Part shown: one piece after another, positions 50,448 through 64,000 of the stretch | Position numbering within the stretch: the first letter of the stretch is position 1 | How the letters are laid out: every line of letters starts with the position of its first letter | Assembly (NCBI RefSeq): GCF_014529535.1 | Contig: NW_023503608.1 | Location: 7,242,501-7,306,500, forward strand | DNA from: Bradysia coprophila | Lineage: Eukaryota; Arthropoda; Insecta; Diptera; Sciaridae | Direction: 5' to 3' | Length of the DNA: 64,000 nt | The notes under the pieces: model-generated | What the model saw: only the letters and a program-made list of their open reading frames with translations | What the model was told of the DNA's origin: nothing | Databases searched by the model: none | Made by a program: the position numbers and the translations under genes

Positions 50448-52859
50448 ATGTTGTGCCTTAAGGTATATAACCATCAACATTGTGACTATCTCTTGCTTGA
50501 AAAACGAAATTTTGAGGATAACATTTTTGGAAACTATCGAAATTTGAACTATACGAAGTTCTGTCGCACTTATCGCTAAGTGCTAGAACAAAACTTGCGG
50601 CTCAAAACCAGTAAAACGACTACGAACCTTCATGGAAGGAGCAATGTTCCATATTTTACTGAATAATCTACCACTGTATTACCCAAGTTATAGACGTTAT
50701 TCGTATAGGCGATGTTGCAAGAATAACCTCTCTATAACAGTATGACTATTCAATATTCCGAAGTTACAAAATTTTTCCCTGAAATTAGTATGTTTTCCAG
50801 GTAAAATTAAGTTTTGTAACTTCGGAATATTGAATATCTTGTATAGAAGAACCTTTTATTACCTGTTACAGACGGCAAGCATGTGACCAGTATTATTATC
50901 GATTCCAATACTTCCATTGATCAAAGTATTTTTAATCTGTTGATTTCAAATCTTGTACTTCAATTTGTTTAACATGCATTTTCCTACATAAAGGACAATA
51001 TTACTGAGAGCTAGTCAAATTTTTTGTCGTCGTTATCGATAACAGATGATAGCCGTATGTGACAGGTTGAGAATTGGGTATATCACGTAATCGCATGGCA
51101 ACTACATGGTGTGAAAGTGGTACCAAAAACTGAAGCAGAAAATTATATGAACGAAAAAAGACATAGCTGACATTTCCTTGATTTCCCTTTAAAAAAAACG
51201 CGCTTCCTATTAACATCAAAGTTTTGATTTGTATGTCATAACAGACTAGCAATTTTTCGAATGAATGAAAATTCAAGATTTAAGTTGAACGAAGGGAAGT
51301 ATATTTTCCATTTCCATTTTTAGTATTGAACAAACTAGAGTCTTCAAAGCAAGTTTTGAGACAAAATCAAATTGTAGACTTCGAACCACCAATCACATCA
51401 TAATTTACGGCTTTAATTAGAGACTTTGAGACAGCTCTGTCATATGTTATCGACAAAGACAAAGACGAAAAAACTATGCGATATGTCTGTCGCAAAAACG
51501 TCGAAGAAAATAAGTAATAAATTCGATAATAATACCTGCCGTCCGTGAAAGGTTAATTTTCCATGCAACCACACAGTGCCTTGGGATGTATAACAACTAT
51601 GTCGAACCTAAAGTGGCAAATTAATAATAAAATAAAACGTCGACTGGTGTAATCAATGCTGTCAGTAGTAATCGATCGTAAAAAAATTATCGCTATCAAA
51701 ATTCAATTCGTCAAAATTGCAAGAATATAAATAAGTTTTCAGAATTTTTATTCTGAAAAATGAGTCGCGTCTAATGTTGTCAAGGAAAAATTATTGCCCC
51801 AATATATCACTGATACAAGTCTTAAATAGAAACCTGAATCATCTTCATTGTCTGATATAACGATAAAAAAAAAATCATTTTTAAGTAAATCAGACTTCTC
51901 TGTAATTACAGTCGAAACGCAACACACCCACATTTTTTGCATCGAAATAATAACACATTATAGGAGCGAAAAATAATATCATCATTAATTCAATAAATCG
52001 AATAAAGCGATAATATCCATACCAATACCTAGTATATACACGTAATGTGCGACGCATAATACATGTATAAATCAAATTAATTTATATCGATGCACTCGTA
52101 GAGCAATTATAAATTTATGTTATTTTTCTGTTGACCTTCAATGTTTATATTTTAATTTAAGATCACAATCGCACTTGCATCGATTGGAGCTATATATGCG
52201 GGAATCATTGATCATCAACAACATGGATATCATATTGTAACAAAGCATGGCCATCATTACGGTCAGAATGATGGTGGTTATGGAGGTGGTGAAGGATATG
52301 GAGGAGGAGGATTCGGTGGCGGAGAAGGGTCAGGAATCGGCGGCGGTAGTTTCGGCAACGGTAATTTCGGCGGCGGTAGTTTTGGCAACGGTAATTTCGG
52401 CGGCGGTAATCTAGGCGGATATGGAGGAGGATATGGTGGTGATTATGGTCATCATGACTACTATGTAATATATAGAAACAAATCGCGTTTCAAGGAGCAC
52501 AGTGCACAACCATTTTTTATATTTTCCAGGAACATCCTAAATATAAATTTGACTATGGAGTAAAGGACCCTCACACCGGTGATCATAAAAAGCAATGGGA
52601 AACTCGTGATGGTGATGTTGTGAAAGGCGGATATACATTGGATGAACCAGACGGTACTACTCGAGTCGTTGAATACAAATCCGACAAACACAGTGGTTTC
52701 AATGCTATCGTAAAGAAAATCGGACATGCTCATCATCCACAAATCTATGCCAAACATCATGGTTATGATGGATTCAGTGGAGGCTATGACGGTGGACATG
52801 GACATCACGAAGCAACAAGTTACAACTATTTACATCAGGACCATCACGGACATCATTGA
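50448..52859 (+). CDS. RR-2 cuticular protein with Gly-rich N-terminal region
   Basis: Three exons, 50448-50462 (five codons, MLCLK), 52162-52464 and 52530-52859, give 215 residues; all junctions are phase 0. The signal peptide MLCLKITIALASIGAIYA is split by the 1.7-kb first intron, the classic insect cuticle-gene arrangement. Residues about 40-100 are Gly/Tyr/Phe/Asn repeats, including two near-perfect copies of GGGSFGNGNF. The third exon holds a canonical RR-2 chitin-binding domain (about 111-169): YKFDYGVKDPHTGDHK, then DGDVVKGGYTL, EPDGTTRVVEY and KHSGFNAIV. A His-rich tail follows, able to take part in sclerotization cross-links by analogy. Expected product: structural protein of rigid cuticle. 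A good TATA/initiator promoter and an AATAAA (52981) frame it. Confidence 0.95.
50748..50835. repeat. Hairpin repeat, 88 bp
   Basis: ATTCAATATTCCGAAGTTAC then AAAATTT is almost perfectly complementary to AAGTTTTGTAACTTCGG then AATATTGAAT. Confidence 0.7.
50885..51070 (+). repeat. Dispersed repeat family, well-preserved copy
   Basis: Reads GACCAGTATTATTATCGATT, AATACTTCCATTGATC, TTGATTTCAAATCTTGTACT and GTTATCGATAACAGATGATA in order, ending near GTGACAGG. With the inverse copy at 43252 it defines both ends of the unit (about 165-185 bp). Confidence 0.7.
51425..51545 (-). repeat. Dispersed repeat family, partial copy
   Basis: CTGTCATATGTTATCGACAA at one end and AAGTAATAAATTCGATAATA at the other, minus orientation; the middle block is lost. 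Confidence 0.5.
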
Positions 52860-52980
52860 TTTTATTACCACCTTTCCCATTCCTATAACTCTTTTAATTA
52901 TGTGATATAAGTGAAATTATTTATTGTAGTCTTGTGACTCGTTTTCATCTTATTGTAAATAATAGTCAGCAGATCTTTTA

Positions 52981-52986
52981 AATAAA
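52981..52986 (+). terminator. Poly(A) signal of the RR-2 cuticular gene
   Basis: AATAAA 122 bases after the stop codon. Confidence 0.65.
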
Positions 52987-53402
52987 TTTATTTTTGCAAA
53001 GAAACAATTTTGTCTTATTAAGCAGGACATAAGTTTTCGGTGACGAATAGTTATTTATGCAACCAAGTGATAAATGCTTGTTAGGCACTAGATGTTGCGA
53101 AAATCGATTGTTAGTACTTCAATTTCGTGTTACTTTTTCCGATCATCATACTTATCTGTATTTAGTCTAATTTACTTTCAATTCCCTTAATTCCCTATAA
53201 TGTATTTCCAGCCTATTCTGGCCAATTCCTTATAATTCCATCAATTTCTTGTATTTCCATCAATTATTTACCGGAGAGCGGAGTATCAGGGAAACTGCAA
53301 TATAACTAATCGTATAATCTAAACATGCTTCTTTCAATACGCGTAAAGCGTTTAAAAATAATCTGTTCAATTCAAAACGCACGTTTAACACATTCAAAAT
53401 AA

Positions 53403-53573
53403 TTGCGGCTTGTCAACTTTCGGCACCCTGGACTTTACTTAAATAGTCGTGGAATACCTCCAAATAAATTTCTAAAAATCTAGAATTCAGTTTCGGATTT
53501 TTAGAAATATATTTGGAGGCATTCCTCGACTATTTAAGTAAAGTCCAGGGTGCCGAAAGTTGGCAAGCCGCAA
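53403..53573. mobile_element. 171-bp near-perfect palindrome (foldback/MITE)
   Basis: Two arms of about 75 bases, beginning TTGCGGCTTGTCAACTTTCG and ending CGAAAGTTGGCAAGCCGCAA, differ at only a few positions; the loop is about 20 bases. No coding frame. The high arm identity suggests a recent insertion or gene conversion between arms. Confidence 0.8.
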
Positions 53574-53667
53574 ATAATTTCAATGTGAAGAAGAATTAAC
53601 CTAGATCTAAATCTTTTTGGGATTAACAGTACGCGACACCGAATCTTTTTTAGAATTTAAATTTAAT

Positions 53668-53731
53668 CCCCTCAGGGATTACTTGAACTTATCCCCAAAT
53701 GAGTAATCCCTAGAGGAATTAAATTTTAATC
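53668..53731. repeat. TAATCCC-rich inverted repeat, left relative
   Basis: TTTAATCCCCTCAGGGATTA pairs with TAATCCCTAGAGGAATTAAA. A related structure occurs at about 55890-56010. Confidence 0.5.
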
Positions 53732-53967
53732 TTTTAGGCCCTGACGTTTGACGCTTGTTTACTAGTTTACTCATTTTAATCTGATCTAAATGTTATTTGA
53801 AATGCAATAAAAAAAATATTCTAACTACTTTTACTTCAGAAAAAAAAAATTAAAAAAACGATTTTTACGGATTTTGTGATATTATAGTTTTTATCTAAAC
53901 GTCTGATATGAGAAGAAGCTTTTTTGTGAATCTGGAATGAGAAATGTTTTTATTAAACAGAATTTTT

Positions 53968-54045
53968 TTTTTATTCACCTGACGAGATTTGAACCCGGGA
54001 CCTTCTGCACTTCAGTCTACGATCTTACCACTGCTGCAATTTGTT
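53968..54045 (-). repeat. tRNA-derived SINE-like fragment with A tail
   Basis: On the minus strand the A-box-like GCAGTGGTAAGATCG and B-box-like CGGGTTCAAATCTCG are separated as in a tRNA, and the sequence ends GTCAGGTGAATAAAAAAAAA. The acceptor and T stems do not pair properly, so it is a retroposed tRNA-derived element rather than a tRNA gene. Confidence 0.5.
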
Positions 54046-54222
54046 CTTAATCCCAACGTGGCTTATTTTGAACCGTTGTTTCAAAGAAATTTAAATTCAA
54101 AAATGTCTGGTTTCCCGTGGTTCGCGGCTAAAATTGGCCTTCCTGCCAATTTCGATTTAGAATTTCTCTATACTATCTTTGTAATGTTTACATTGATTTA
54201 ATGATTTATTGAATCTGGTAGT

Positions 54223-54420
54223 TGTTGAATTTAGTTGTGTGTTCAGATACTTGTATAAATCAAGTAGTCTTTCGTTATGATTTAGTATGCTTTGGGTTGA
54301 ATAGTTTTTCTCACTTCTCATCAAATTATTGTCTGGAAAAGATCGTTTTTCAATAAATATCTCCACTTGTAAACTTGGAAGTTTTTCATACGAATAGAAT
54401 CGGAATTAGAAAAACCAACA
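54223..54420 (+). repeat. 5' LTR of the gag-only element
   Basis: 198 bp, TG...CA ends; contains TTCAATAAATATCTC, a possible poly(A) signal (AATAAA). Confidence 0.92.
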
Positions 54421-54434
54421 GGTTATGGGCCCAG
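54421..54434 (+). promoter_or_regulatory. Primer-binding site of the gag-only element
   Basis: GGTTATGGGCCCAG, complementary to the anticodon-stem region of initiator-Met tRNA. The ATG that mirrors the CAU anticodon is in frame with gag. Confidence 0.8.
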
Positions 54435-55396
54435 AATACGCAAGAATGGCAGATGAAAACGCTAAAAGTTATTTTCGATTCGATGGAACTAATTACAATG
54501 ACTGGAAATATCGAATGGACATTATCCTGGAAGAAAAAGGACTAATGGAATACGTGGAATTTGATTTGAATGACATCATTTTCGAAGCACCAATGCTTGA
54601 AGGACCGAAACATGCCAAGAAAGAGAAGAAATGCAAATCGCTTATGGTCAAACATATTACTGACAGCCAGCTGGAGCACGTTAAAGATAAAATAATGGCG
54701 AAAGATATGTACGACGGACTTCGAGCAATGTTTGAACGTAAAAGTATAGCCAGCCAGCTACAGCTCAGAAAGAAATTGATAACAATGAGGTACGATGATA
54801 GTCGAAACATCGCTGGTCACATTTTAGAATTCGATAAAACGGTTCGGCAACTAAAGTCTATCGGAGCCAAAATGGAAGAAGTAGACATAATATGTCACCT
54901 GCTGCTGACACTTCCAAAATCATATGAAGCATTAGTCACAGCTTTGGAAACTATGCAACCAGAAACGCTAAGCTTGGAATTTGTTAAGTCACGGTTGCTC
55001 GATGAAAATGATAAGCGTTTTGATGCAAATGGGAAGTATAATCGGTTCGACAATAACGTTGCAATGATTACAAAATCAAACGAATATCGATGTCACAACT
55101 GTGGAAGAATTGGACATAAACGATCGGATTGTCGCATTAAAGACAATGATGGACGATCGGAATATCAACGACCTGGTGTAGGGTCGGAATATCAACGACC
55201 TGGTGTAGGGTCGGAATATCAACGATCTGGTGAAAGATCGGAATATCCACGATCGGAATGGCGCTATGGAAATCATGGTACACGATCGGAAAATGCACGA
55301 CCGGAATGCCACTATGGAAGTAATAGTACACGGTCGGAAAGTTATTACGATGGAAACTGGATGAAGTCGGTAAAAGACGATAGAGCTGATCTGTAA
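54425..55396 (+). CDS. Copia-type Gag polyprotein (stand-alone)
   Basis: One uninterrupted frame of 323 residues. The N-terminal part is a copia Gag capsid (UBN2-like): FDGTNYNDWKYRM (19-31), then a segment around RKSIASQLQLRKKL, then LLTLPKSYEALVTALE and LEFVKSRLL. A CCHC zinc knuckle follows, CHNCGRIGHKRSDC at 223-236. The C-terminus has three to four copies of a nine-residue repeat (YQRPGVGSE and variants), rich in Arg, Ser and Tyr. The longest frame starts inside the primer-binding site; Met8 (MADENAK) is the more likely functional start. Expected role: assembling virus-like particles that package element RNA. There is no protease or polymerase, so the reading frame ends after the repeats with its own TAA, followed by a short tail and the polypurine tract. 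Confidence 0.88.
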   Translation: MGPEYARMADENAKSYFRFDGTNYNDWKYRMDIILEEKGLMEYVEFDLNDIIFEAPMLEGPKHAKKEKKCKSLMVKHITDSQLEHVKDKIMAKDMYDGLRAMFERKSIASQLQLRKKLITMRYDDSRNIAGHILEFDKTVRQLKSIGAKMEEVDIICHLLLTLPKSYEALVTALETMQPETLSLEFVKSRLLDENDKRFDANGKYNRFDNNVAMITKSNEYRCHNCGRIGHKRSDCRIKDNDGRSEYQRPGVGSEYQRPGVGSEYQRSGERSEYPRSEWRYGNHGTRSENARPECHYGSNSTRSESYYDGNWMKSVKDDRADL

Positions 55397-55458
55397 ATAG
55401 TTTTCGGTGACATTCAAGAGATGTATGGAATACTTGAATTTATACAATTAAGAGGGGG

Positions 55459-55656
55459 TGTTGAATTTAGTTGTGTGTTCAGATACTTGTATAAATCAAG
55501 TAGTCTTTCGTTATGATTTAGTATGCTTTGGGTTGAATAGTTTTTCTCACTTCTCATCAAATTATTGTCTGGAAAAGATCGTTTTTCAATAAATATCTCC
55601 ACTTGTAAACTTGGAAGTTTTTCATACGAATAGAATCGGAATTAGAAAAACCAACA
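55459..55656 (+). repeat. 3' LTR of the gag-only element
   Basis: 198 bp; by eye identical to the 5' LTR. Confidence 0.92.
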
Positions 55657-55661
55657 GTAGT

Positions 55662-56700
55662 ATCATTACAAACCGACTTAACATTTTTATTCTGAGCCTG
55701 GTAACGTAAGGCAGAATAATCCATTGCAACATTTTAAGACCAAATTAGTTTTTCTCACAAAACCGTATCTTGCTCGTAAATCGTGTTCGAACTCAATTAA
55801 CTCAAAGGTGTGATTTCAAGACAATCAAATTATAAACGGAAAATAATAAGCAGTAATCATTCAATCCCCAATATTATTGTTTAGACCTGCTTTTAATCCC
55901 TGATGGAATTACATTTTGTCAATTTCTGGCGAAGATTAAAAATCTAATCCCGAAAGGATTACTTTTTGAAAGTAATCCCCTCGGACCTAAAAATTCTAAT
56001 CCCATATTTTTGTCTGTGTAACATCAAAAATCGAAAAATGTAAATTGCTTACAATTTCCTCAGCAGATAGTTATTCTAAATTAATATGAAACTGATCATT
56101 GAATGATATGAACATACTGGTGGACCTAGAACAAGAAAACGAACTTGGATAAACTCCAGAATCAAGACATATTTACTATATTATTACAGTCTTAGAGTAC
56201 TCTAAGATTACAGTACACAGAAATTATCGCTCGGCCCCAAGATCATATTAGCAATTTTTTCAGTTCGTGAATTTGTTTTTGAAATTAGCACCACGAATCT
56301 TGTACATGCATACGAAAACAATGTCAATCTGGTACATTTTATAGATATTATTGGACAACCCTTCATATTATTTTGTGTCTATGTGTTAAATCGAAAATGG
56401 TGAATGGAAAAAATGGTTGTCGTCGGTCTTTGTTCTGATTTTTTTTCATCAAAATCATTAAACTTTAATTAAATTGAGAGAAGAACGAAGTGAAATGAAA
56501 TGTTTATAAACATTTGTGTAAAAAACTGTCAAAAAATTATTGTTTGAGTGCGCAAAATAGACCGTTTTATCGTCGAAACAATTTACTTGTTTTGTTTATG
56601 TGGTGGTGGATAGTACACAGAGAGTGCAGTAGAAAAAGTGTATATTGATGACAAAAAAATATTCAATTAAATTTTGCATGAGATAAAATCGAAATTCAAA
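55662..56700 (+). other. Upstream region of the Src64B-type gene
   Basis: Contains a TAATCCC-rich inverted repeat (about 55890-56010) related to 53668-53731, then AT-rich sequence expected to hold the 5' UTR and promoter. No clear TATA/initiator pair. Confidence 0.45.
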
Positions 56701-56709
56701 AGTGCGAAG

Positions 56710-59996
<3,287 letters not shown>

Positions 59997-60844
59997 ACAG
60001 ACAAAAACACCAAAGTAAGTTAAATTTGACAAAACAGAGAATAAGAAGAAAAAGTTGGATTTCCTTTTAATGAGATAAATCACGTACGGTTAAACAATCA
60101 AGATAAAAGAAGATAAAGAAAAGAAAAACGTTTTATTAGTTCCTGACATACAATTTAGCATTTTGTACTTAAATAAGAAGAAAAAGAAGCATATAGAAAT
60201 GGTAGCTATTGTTGATGGATGATGAACATAAAAAAATGACTAATGTATGCGAACCATACAAACTAGATATTTATACAGTAAAAGAAAATACACAGAACAC
60301 ACTTTCACACAAAAATCACTAGCAATTTTTTCTTGAAGAAAGCGTAGCTAAAAAAGACATTTTTCGAATCTAAGCAACTATCAAGACCGCTACGTTATGC
60401 GGCAACGTTTTTTTTTGCCTTATCTCCCATTAACACAACTCGGTAAATATTCAAGTAATAATATGAATTATGAAGGGACCGAAAAAAAAAACATTCGCAG
60501 GCTTCCCACATTCACCTATTGTTTCTATCAAGTTGATTGATGTTCGGTCTTGTTGGAAGTCTTATTGATTTGCCAATTCTACCTCTCCTAATGCGTAGAA
60601 CACAAGCATTTTGAATTTTTATTCCATATTGCAAGAACAAATCGCAATCGTATTTATTTAACGAGCTTAATTCGACTATTCATACCAGCACGGCTAAAAG
60701 AATTATTATCTCTTAGAAAGTATTCCTCCGAACCTCGTAAGGTGAAAATAGAGACTTCGGTAAACTTTTGGTAACCTCAGTAATATCTTTCAGTTGAGTC
60801 ATTGTCGAGAGGTATCATACCACTACCACACTGGTCCAAATAAA
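59997..60844 (+). other. Probable 3' UTR of the Src64B-type gene
   Basis: A-rich sequence after the TAA; the first clear AATAAA is at 60839-60844. The true cleavage site is not determined. Confidence 0.35.
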
Positions 60845-60849
60845 ATTAG

Positions 60850-63800
60850 TTTCACTGGCAATTTTTCGGGTAATTTTTCAGTAAATTTCGCCAATACACT
60901 TTGAACCAATGCTACAGGATATCTCAACACAATGAGACTCTAACGAAATATACTGTGTTACCATTAGCTATAGTGTGTTAATCTACATTCTCTGAGCTAC
61001 AGATACTATTTACAGAAAATTTATCAAAATCACATCCACATTAAAATTGCTCGTTCGGCATGTGGTTTCTATGGAGGGCTTTTGATGGGTTTTGAAATTA
61101 AGCTTCTCTATGTTGCACACATTGCAATGTCAAATATGTGGCCAAATGTCTTTATTTGTGCTAGATGGAGTCAGTCCTTTTTACTGAGTAAGCTGCATAA
61201 CCTTCCAAGTTTAAAAAAACTTGAATTTGTCAACAATGTGTGGCAATGTGTGAAAACAAAAATCAAAACCCACTCAAAACTGGTGGCTATCCCCTTGTCC
61301 ATAGACAATACGTGTACAACTTCTTTATGGAGAAGAAGTATTTGTAAAAGTTAGCAATGAATTTTTGAGTGGAAAGCCTGCAATTTTAAATGGGTCACCG
61401 TATTACCCAATCCAAGAGTTCCGCCCATTTGTTTTTCTCTTACCATAGTAAAGATATTCATGTTCGGTTGGCTCTTTGATTTCAAATGGAACTCCACTAT
61501 TTTCTTTCAAATATACAAAAAAGATTTGTCTTAAAAAGTGATTTTCCTTCTTATAATCCATCACCACGCGTATCTTACATACGAAAACGTTTTACTTTAG
61601 TTAGTTGAGTTTTCCCAATTTTTCTCTTTTGTTTTTAGTTATAATCGTTATTTCTAACTATATTTGAATATTTAAATAATCTCTAAACGAATGATTTTTT
61701 TTAATTTAATAATAAACATAAGTAAATGAATAAACAAGATGAATTGATGAAAAGCAAAACCAAAGCATAATTTATTCACGAAATTAAACTTTAAAGGAGA
61801 AATGAAAGCGAAAATTTTATTGCATCACTTTAATGATGGCAACAGGTCAAGTTCGGGTCTTATTAAATAAGTTAAATTTAGTCTTGCGTAAGGACGCGAC
61901 TGTAATAAGCATTCATATCTTTGATCAGTTGCACAACTTCGACTGCCTTTATCTCTCTGTCAGTTGAATAATTATAAAGAGAGCGAAATACGGTCAAAGT
62001 TGTTAACTGGTCAAAGTTATGAATGGTTGTAAGGTGATGGTAGGGATTTTTCAAGTTGCCTACGTTCCTTCTACTGTAAAGACTCTACCCATCCAAAAGA
62101 CTATTTACTAAGACCTGAAAAGTGACTTGTTTCCAGCCTGGTTAATGATCTCATATGGGACACATAGATCTGATGAAAGCATCACAAAAAACATTTTTTA
62201 TATATTCGCTTGAACGACTTCTGACTGAAAATTGTTGCACATCCATTATTATAAACAATTTACTATTCTTTTAAGTGTAAACGTTATAGTTGTAGTAAAA
62301 TTAGCAGTGAAAATGGTCAAATGACCAAACTGTTACAAGATATACACAGAACTATATCGGTTCATCAACTTTCGTTGCTGTAATTGTATTCGAATTAAGT
62401 TTTAAAATTTAAAAAAATGCGCAGATTTTCGATAAACGGTACGTTGAAAACATAGACTAGCGCACGGTCGAACACTTGACGGACGTACAACCTATTTTCT
62501 TGATATCATTTTCGGTTTACAACTATTCTTAGACTGTCACACACTCATCCAAGTCTTCTTAGTATAAAAAGCATAAAATTGATAAGCAGTTGTAATCAAT
62601 CAGAAGCGCAACAAACGGGATACGAATGTTTTAAAAGGATCTTTCCGGAATCTCTTTATCGATTGAGATAATGGGATCGAATTTACTTTTGCATATTACA
62701 ATCAATCAATCAGACAAAGAAAAGAAGCAAATTTATTTTAATTTATATTTATGTTGATTGGTTAGTATACTTTACTACCGGTAGATTGTTGAATGGAATC
62801 ACACAATAAAATACCAAAATCTAATTCGAATGATACAAAAATCAAATTTTTCATTCTCTAAATATTGTAAGTTGTAGTTAGTAATGTGAGTTTTTTATGT
62901 AAACGTTTTAGATCACAAAATTTAAAGATGATTAACGAAAAATCATTTTATTGAAAATTTCATGTTTTAAGATAAAAAAGAGAAATGAATTTATTTTGAG
63001 CGAAAGTTATTCATTTCACCTGTACAAAAACAATAGATGGATCAATGTAGCATAATGGTCTCAAAAGAATAATTCCTTTCACTTCACACTGACAAAGACA
63101 AATGCAATTAATAATTTTTAGATGAAATATTAGCCGCAAGCTATGTCGTCTATTTTGATATGGAGACCGCACACAAAAGCTTATGACTAGTGGGATTAGT
63201 TGTAAGTGAAGCTGAATACCTTGCTCCTTTAATCAATTTCACAATTTCTGTTGATAGCTGACCAACGTGCTGAAGAGTTCTTTTCTGAAAATTGGAATTA
63301 CCTAAAATTCTTGAAGAATACTTCGAAAATTGCAAGAATTGTCAACAGTTTTAATTCTCGAAAATAGAGGTCCTGGCATATACATAACATATCTACAGCA
63401 TGATTTCTCGGGAATTTGTTGCTTTTTTGAAAATTGAATTTCAAAGACGCATAAAATTTTAGAAAATGCAATCTTGTCGCGATATAACAGCGGTCAGGAG
63501 TTTAATTTTTTCATTGCTGTCGATAACAGATGATTAGCCGTTTCTGAAAACTTAACTTAAATGTGAGTTCACTAAAGATTCTCTCCGAGTATTTTCCATT
63601 TTTTAAAAGACTTCCAAAGGATTTTATTTTCCTCTAAATGTACGAAGGACTCTTGATGTTTATATGCGATTGAAAGACTAATTGTGTTAGTAATGACTCA
63701 AAACTTTGTTTGGATTGAAATTTCCTTTCGTTTATTTTCGAACACAGGTAAGAAGCGATATCAAATGCCATTAACAGGTCTCAGAACAGTGCTATAGAAT

Positions 63801-64000
63801 CCAGTTTATAGTCTCCAAATAAATAAACATTCTAAACTTCAATCAATAACATTTACAACTTTGACTTTTACACACAAAAAAACATTAGTTTAAAATAGTC
63901 ACTAACACACGGAACACAACTAACTTATTAAGCATTTTAGCGAAGCGATTTAATGAGCTATATTCCAATGCAAACACTGAAAATAAAAATTGAAAGTCTG
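60850..64000. other. Intergenic DNA at the right end
   Basis: No gene recognised. A loose inverted repeat spans about 61066-61310 (CTATGGAGGGCTTTTGATGG with complementary words near 61300). A partial dispersed-repeat copy lies at about 63480-63545 (GCTGTCGATAACAGATGATT). Confidence 0.4.

Larger units (their letters stand above)
50463..52161 (+). other. First intron of the RR-2 cuticular gene
   Basis: Holds a hairpin repeat (50748-50835) and two copies of the dispersed repeat (about 50885-51070 plus strand, 51425-51545 minus strand). No nested gene recognised. Confidence 0.6.
54218..55661 (+). mobile_element. Gag-only copia-type LTR retrotransposon (TR-GAG-like)
   Basis: Two 198-bp LTRs (54223-54420 and 55459-55656), apparently identical base for base, start TGTTGAAT and end CCAACA. 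They are bordered by a 5-bp target duplication GTAGT (54218-54222 and 55657-55661). A PBS for initiator-Met tRNA (54421-54434) and a polypurine tract AAGAGGGGG (55450-55458) are in place. The 1038-bp interior codes for gag only; protease, integrase, reverse transcriptase and RNase H are absent without a visible scar. Identical LTRs imply a recent insertion using enzymes supplied in trans. It sits about 1 kb upstream of the Src64B-type gene. Confidence 0.92.

Noticed and set aside
52461..52808. Minus-strand 115-codon frame
   Set aside because: Antisense of the RR-2 domain exon.
53968..54045. Functional tRNA gene on the minus strand
   Set aside because: A- and B-box-like words exist but acceptor and T stems do not pair and an A tail follows; more like a SINE.
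54493..54810. Minus-strand 105-codon frame
   Set aside because: It is the antisense of gag.
55076..55447. Minus-strand frames with repeated FRSYTRSLIFR/VVDIPTLHQ
   Set aside because: Antisense shadows of the 27-base gag-tail repeat.
61082..61354. 90-codon plus-strand frame
   Set aside because: Lies within a loose inverted repeat and has no family signature.

Overview
The window reads as AT-rich nuclear DNA of an insect, most likely a dipteran. This rests on spliced genes with GT/AG introns, two Rebers-Riddiford cuticular proteins, a delta/epsilon-type glutathione S-transferase, a Src kinase whose N-terminus matches fly Src64B, and copia-type LTR elements primed by initiator-Met tRNA. A fungus-gnat-like nematoceran is plausible, but the species cannot be fixed from the sequence. 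Genes are sparse and most of the 64 kb is intronic or intergenic DNA littered with short inverted-repeat elements.

Layout. 1-12.8 kb: no recognisable gene; several hairpin/MITE-like repeats. 12.8-17.7 kb (+): a secreted Pro/Gln/Tyr-rich protein of unknown function. 18.1-18.7 kb: a reverse-transcriptase remnant split by a MITE. 20.7-22.6 kb: tandem and palindromic repeats. 22.7-23.4 kb (+): two-exon GST. 24.5-27.7 kb: tRNA-like fragment, a short deleted repeat, and a 1.5-kb element with 8-bp target duplication carrying a nested repeat with a (GACAGACG)n array. 32.1-36.1 kb (-): small RR cuticular protein. 38.1-39.8 kb: non-coding copia-type mini-LTR element holding an array of ten hairpins, flanked by a local duplication. 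41.8-43.2 kb (+): six-exon sphingomyelin-synthase family enzyme. 50.4-52.9 kb (+): RR-2 cuticular protein with a Gly-rich insert. 54.2-55.7 kb (+): an intact-looking gag-only copia-type element with identical LTRs. 56.7-60.0 kb (+): Src64B-type tyrosine kinase, seven coding exons.

The host genes are not an operon or an obvious pathway; two (possibly three) encode extracellular cuticle-type proteins, the others act in detoxification, sphingolipid synthesis and tyrosine-kinase signalling. The most unusual content is the pair of copia-type mini-elements. One (54.2 kb) keeps only gag between perfect LTRs. The other (38.5 kb) has the same 14-nt primer-binding site and similar LTR ends but no gene. 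Instead it carries a regular array of 19-nt stem-loops, nearly all with 7-nt loops (mostly CAGTGGG) and with compensatory stem changes. A structured-RNA cargo plus a gag donor is an attractive but untested reading.
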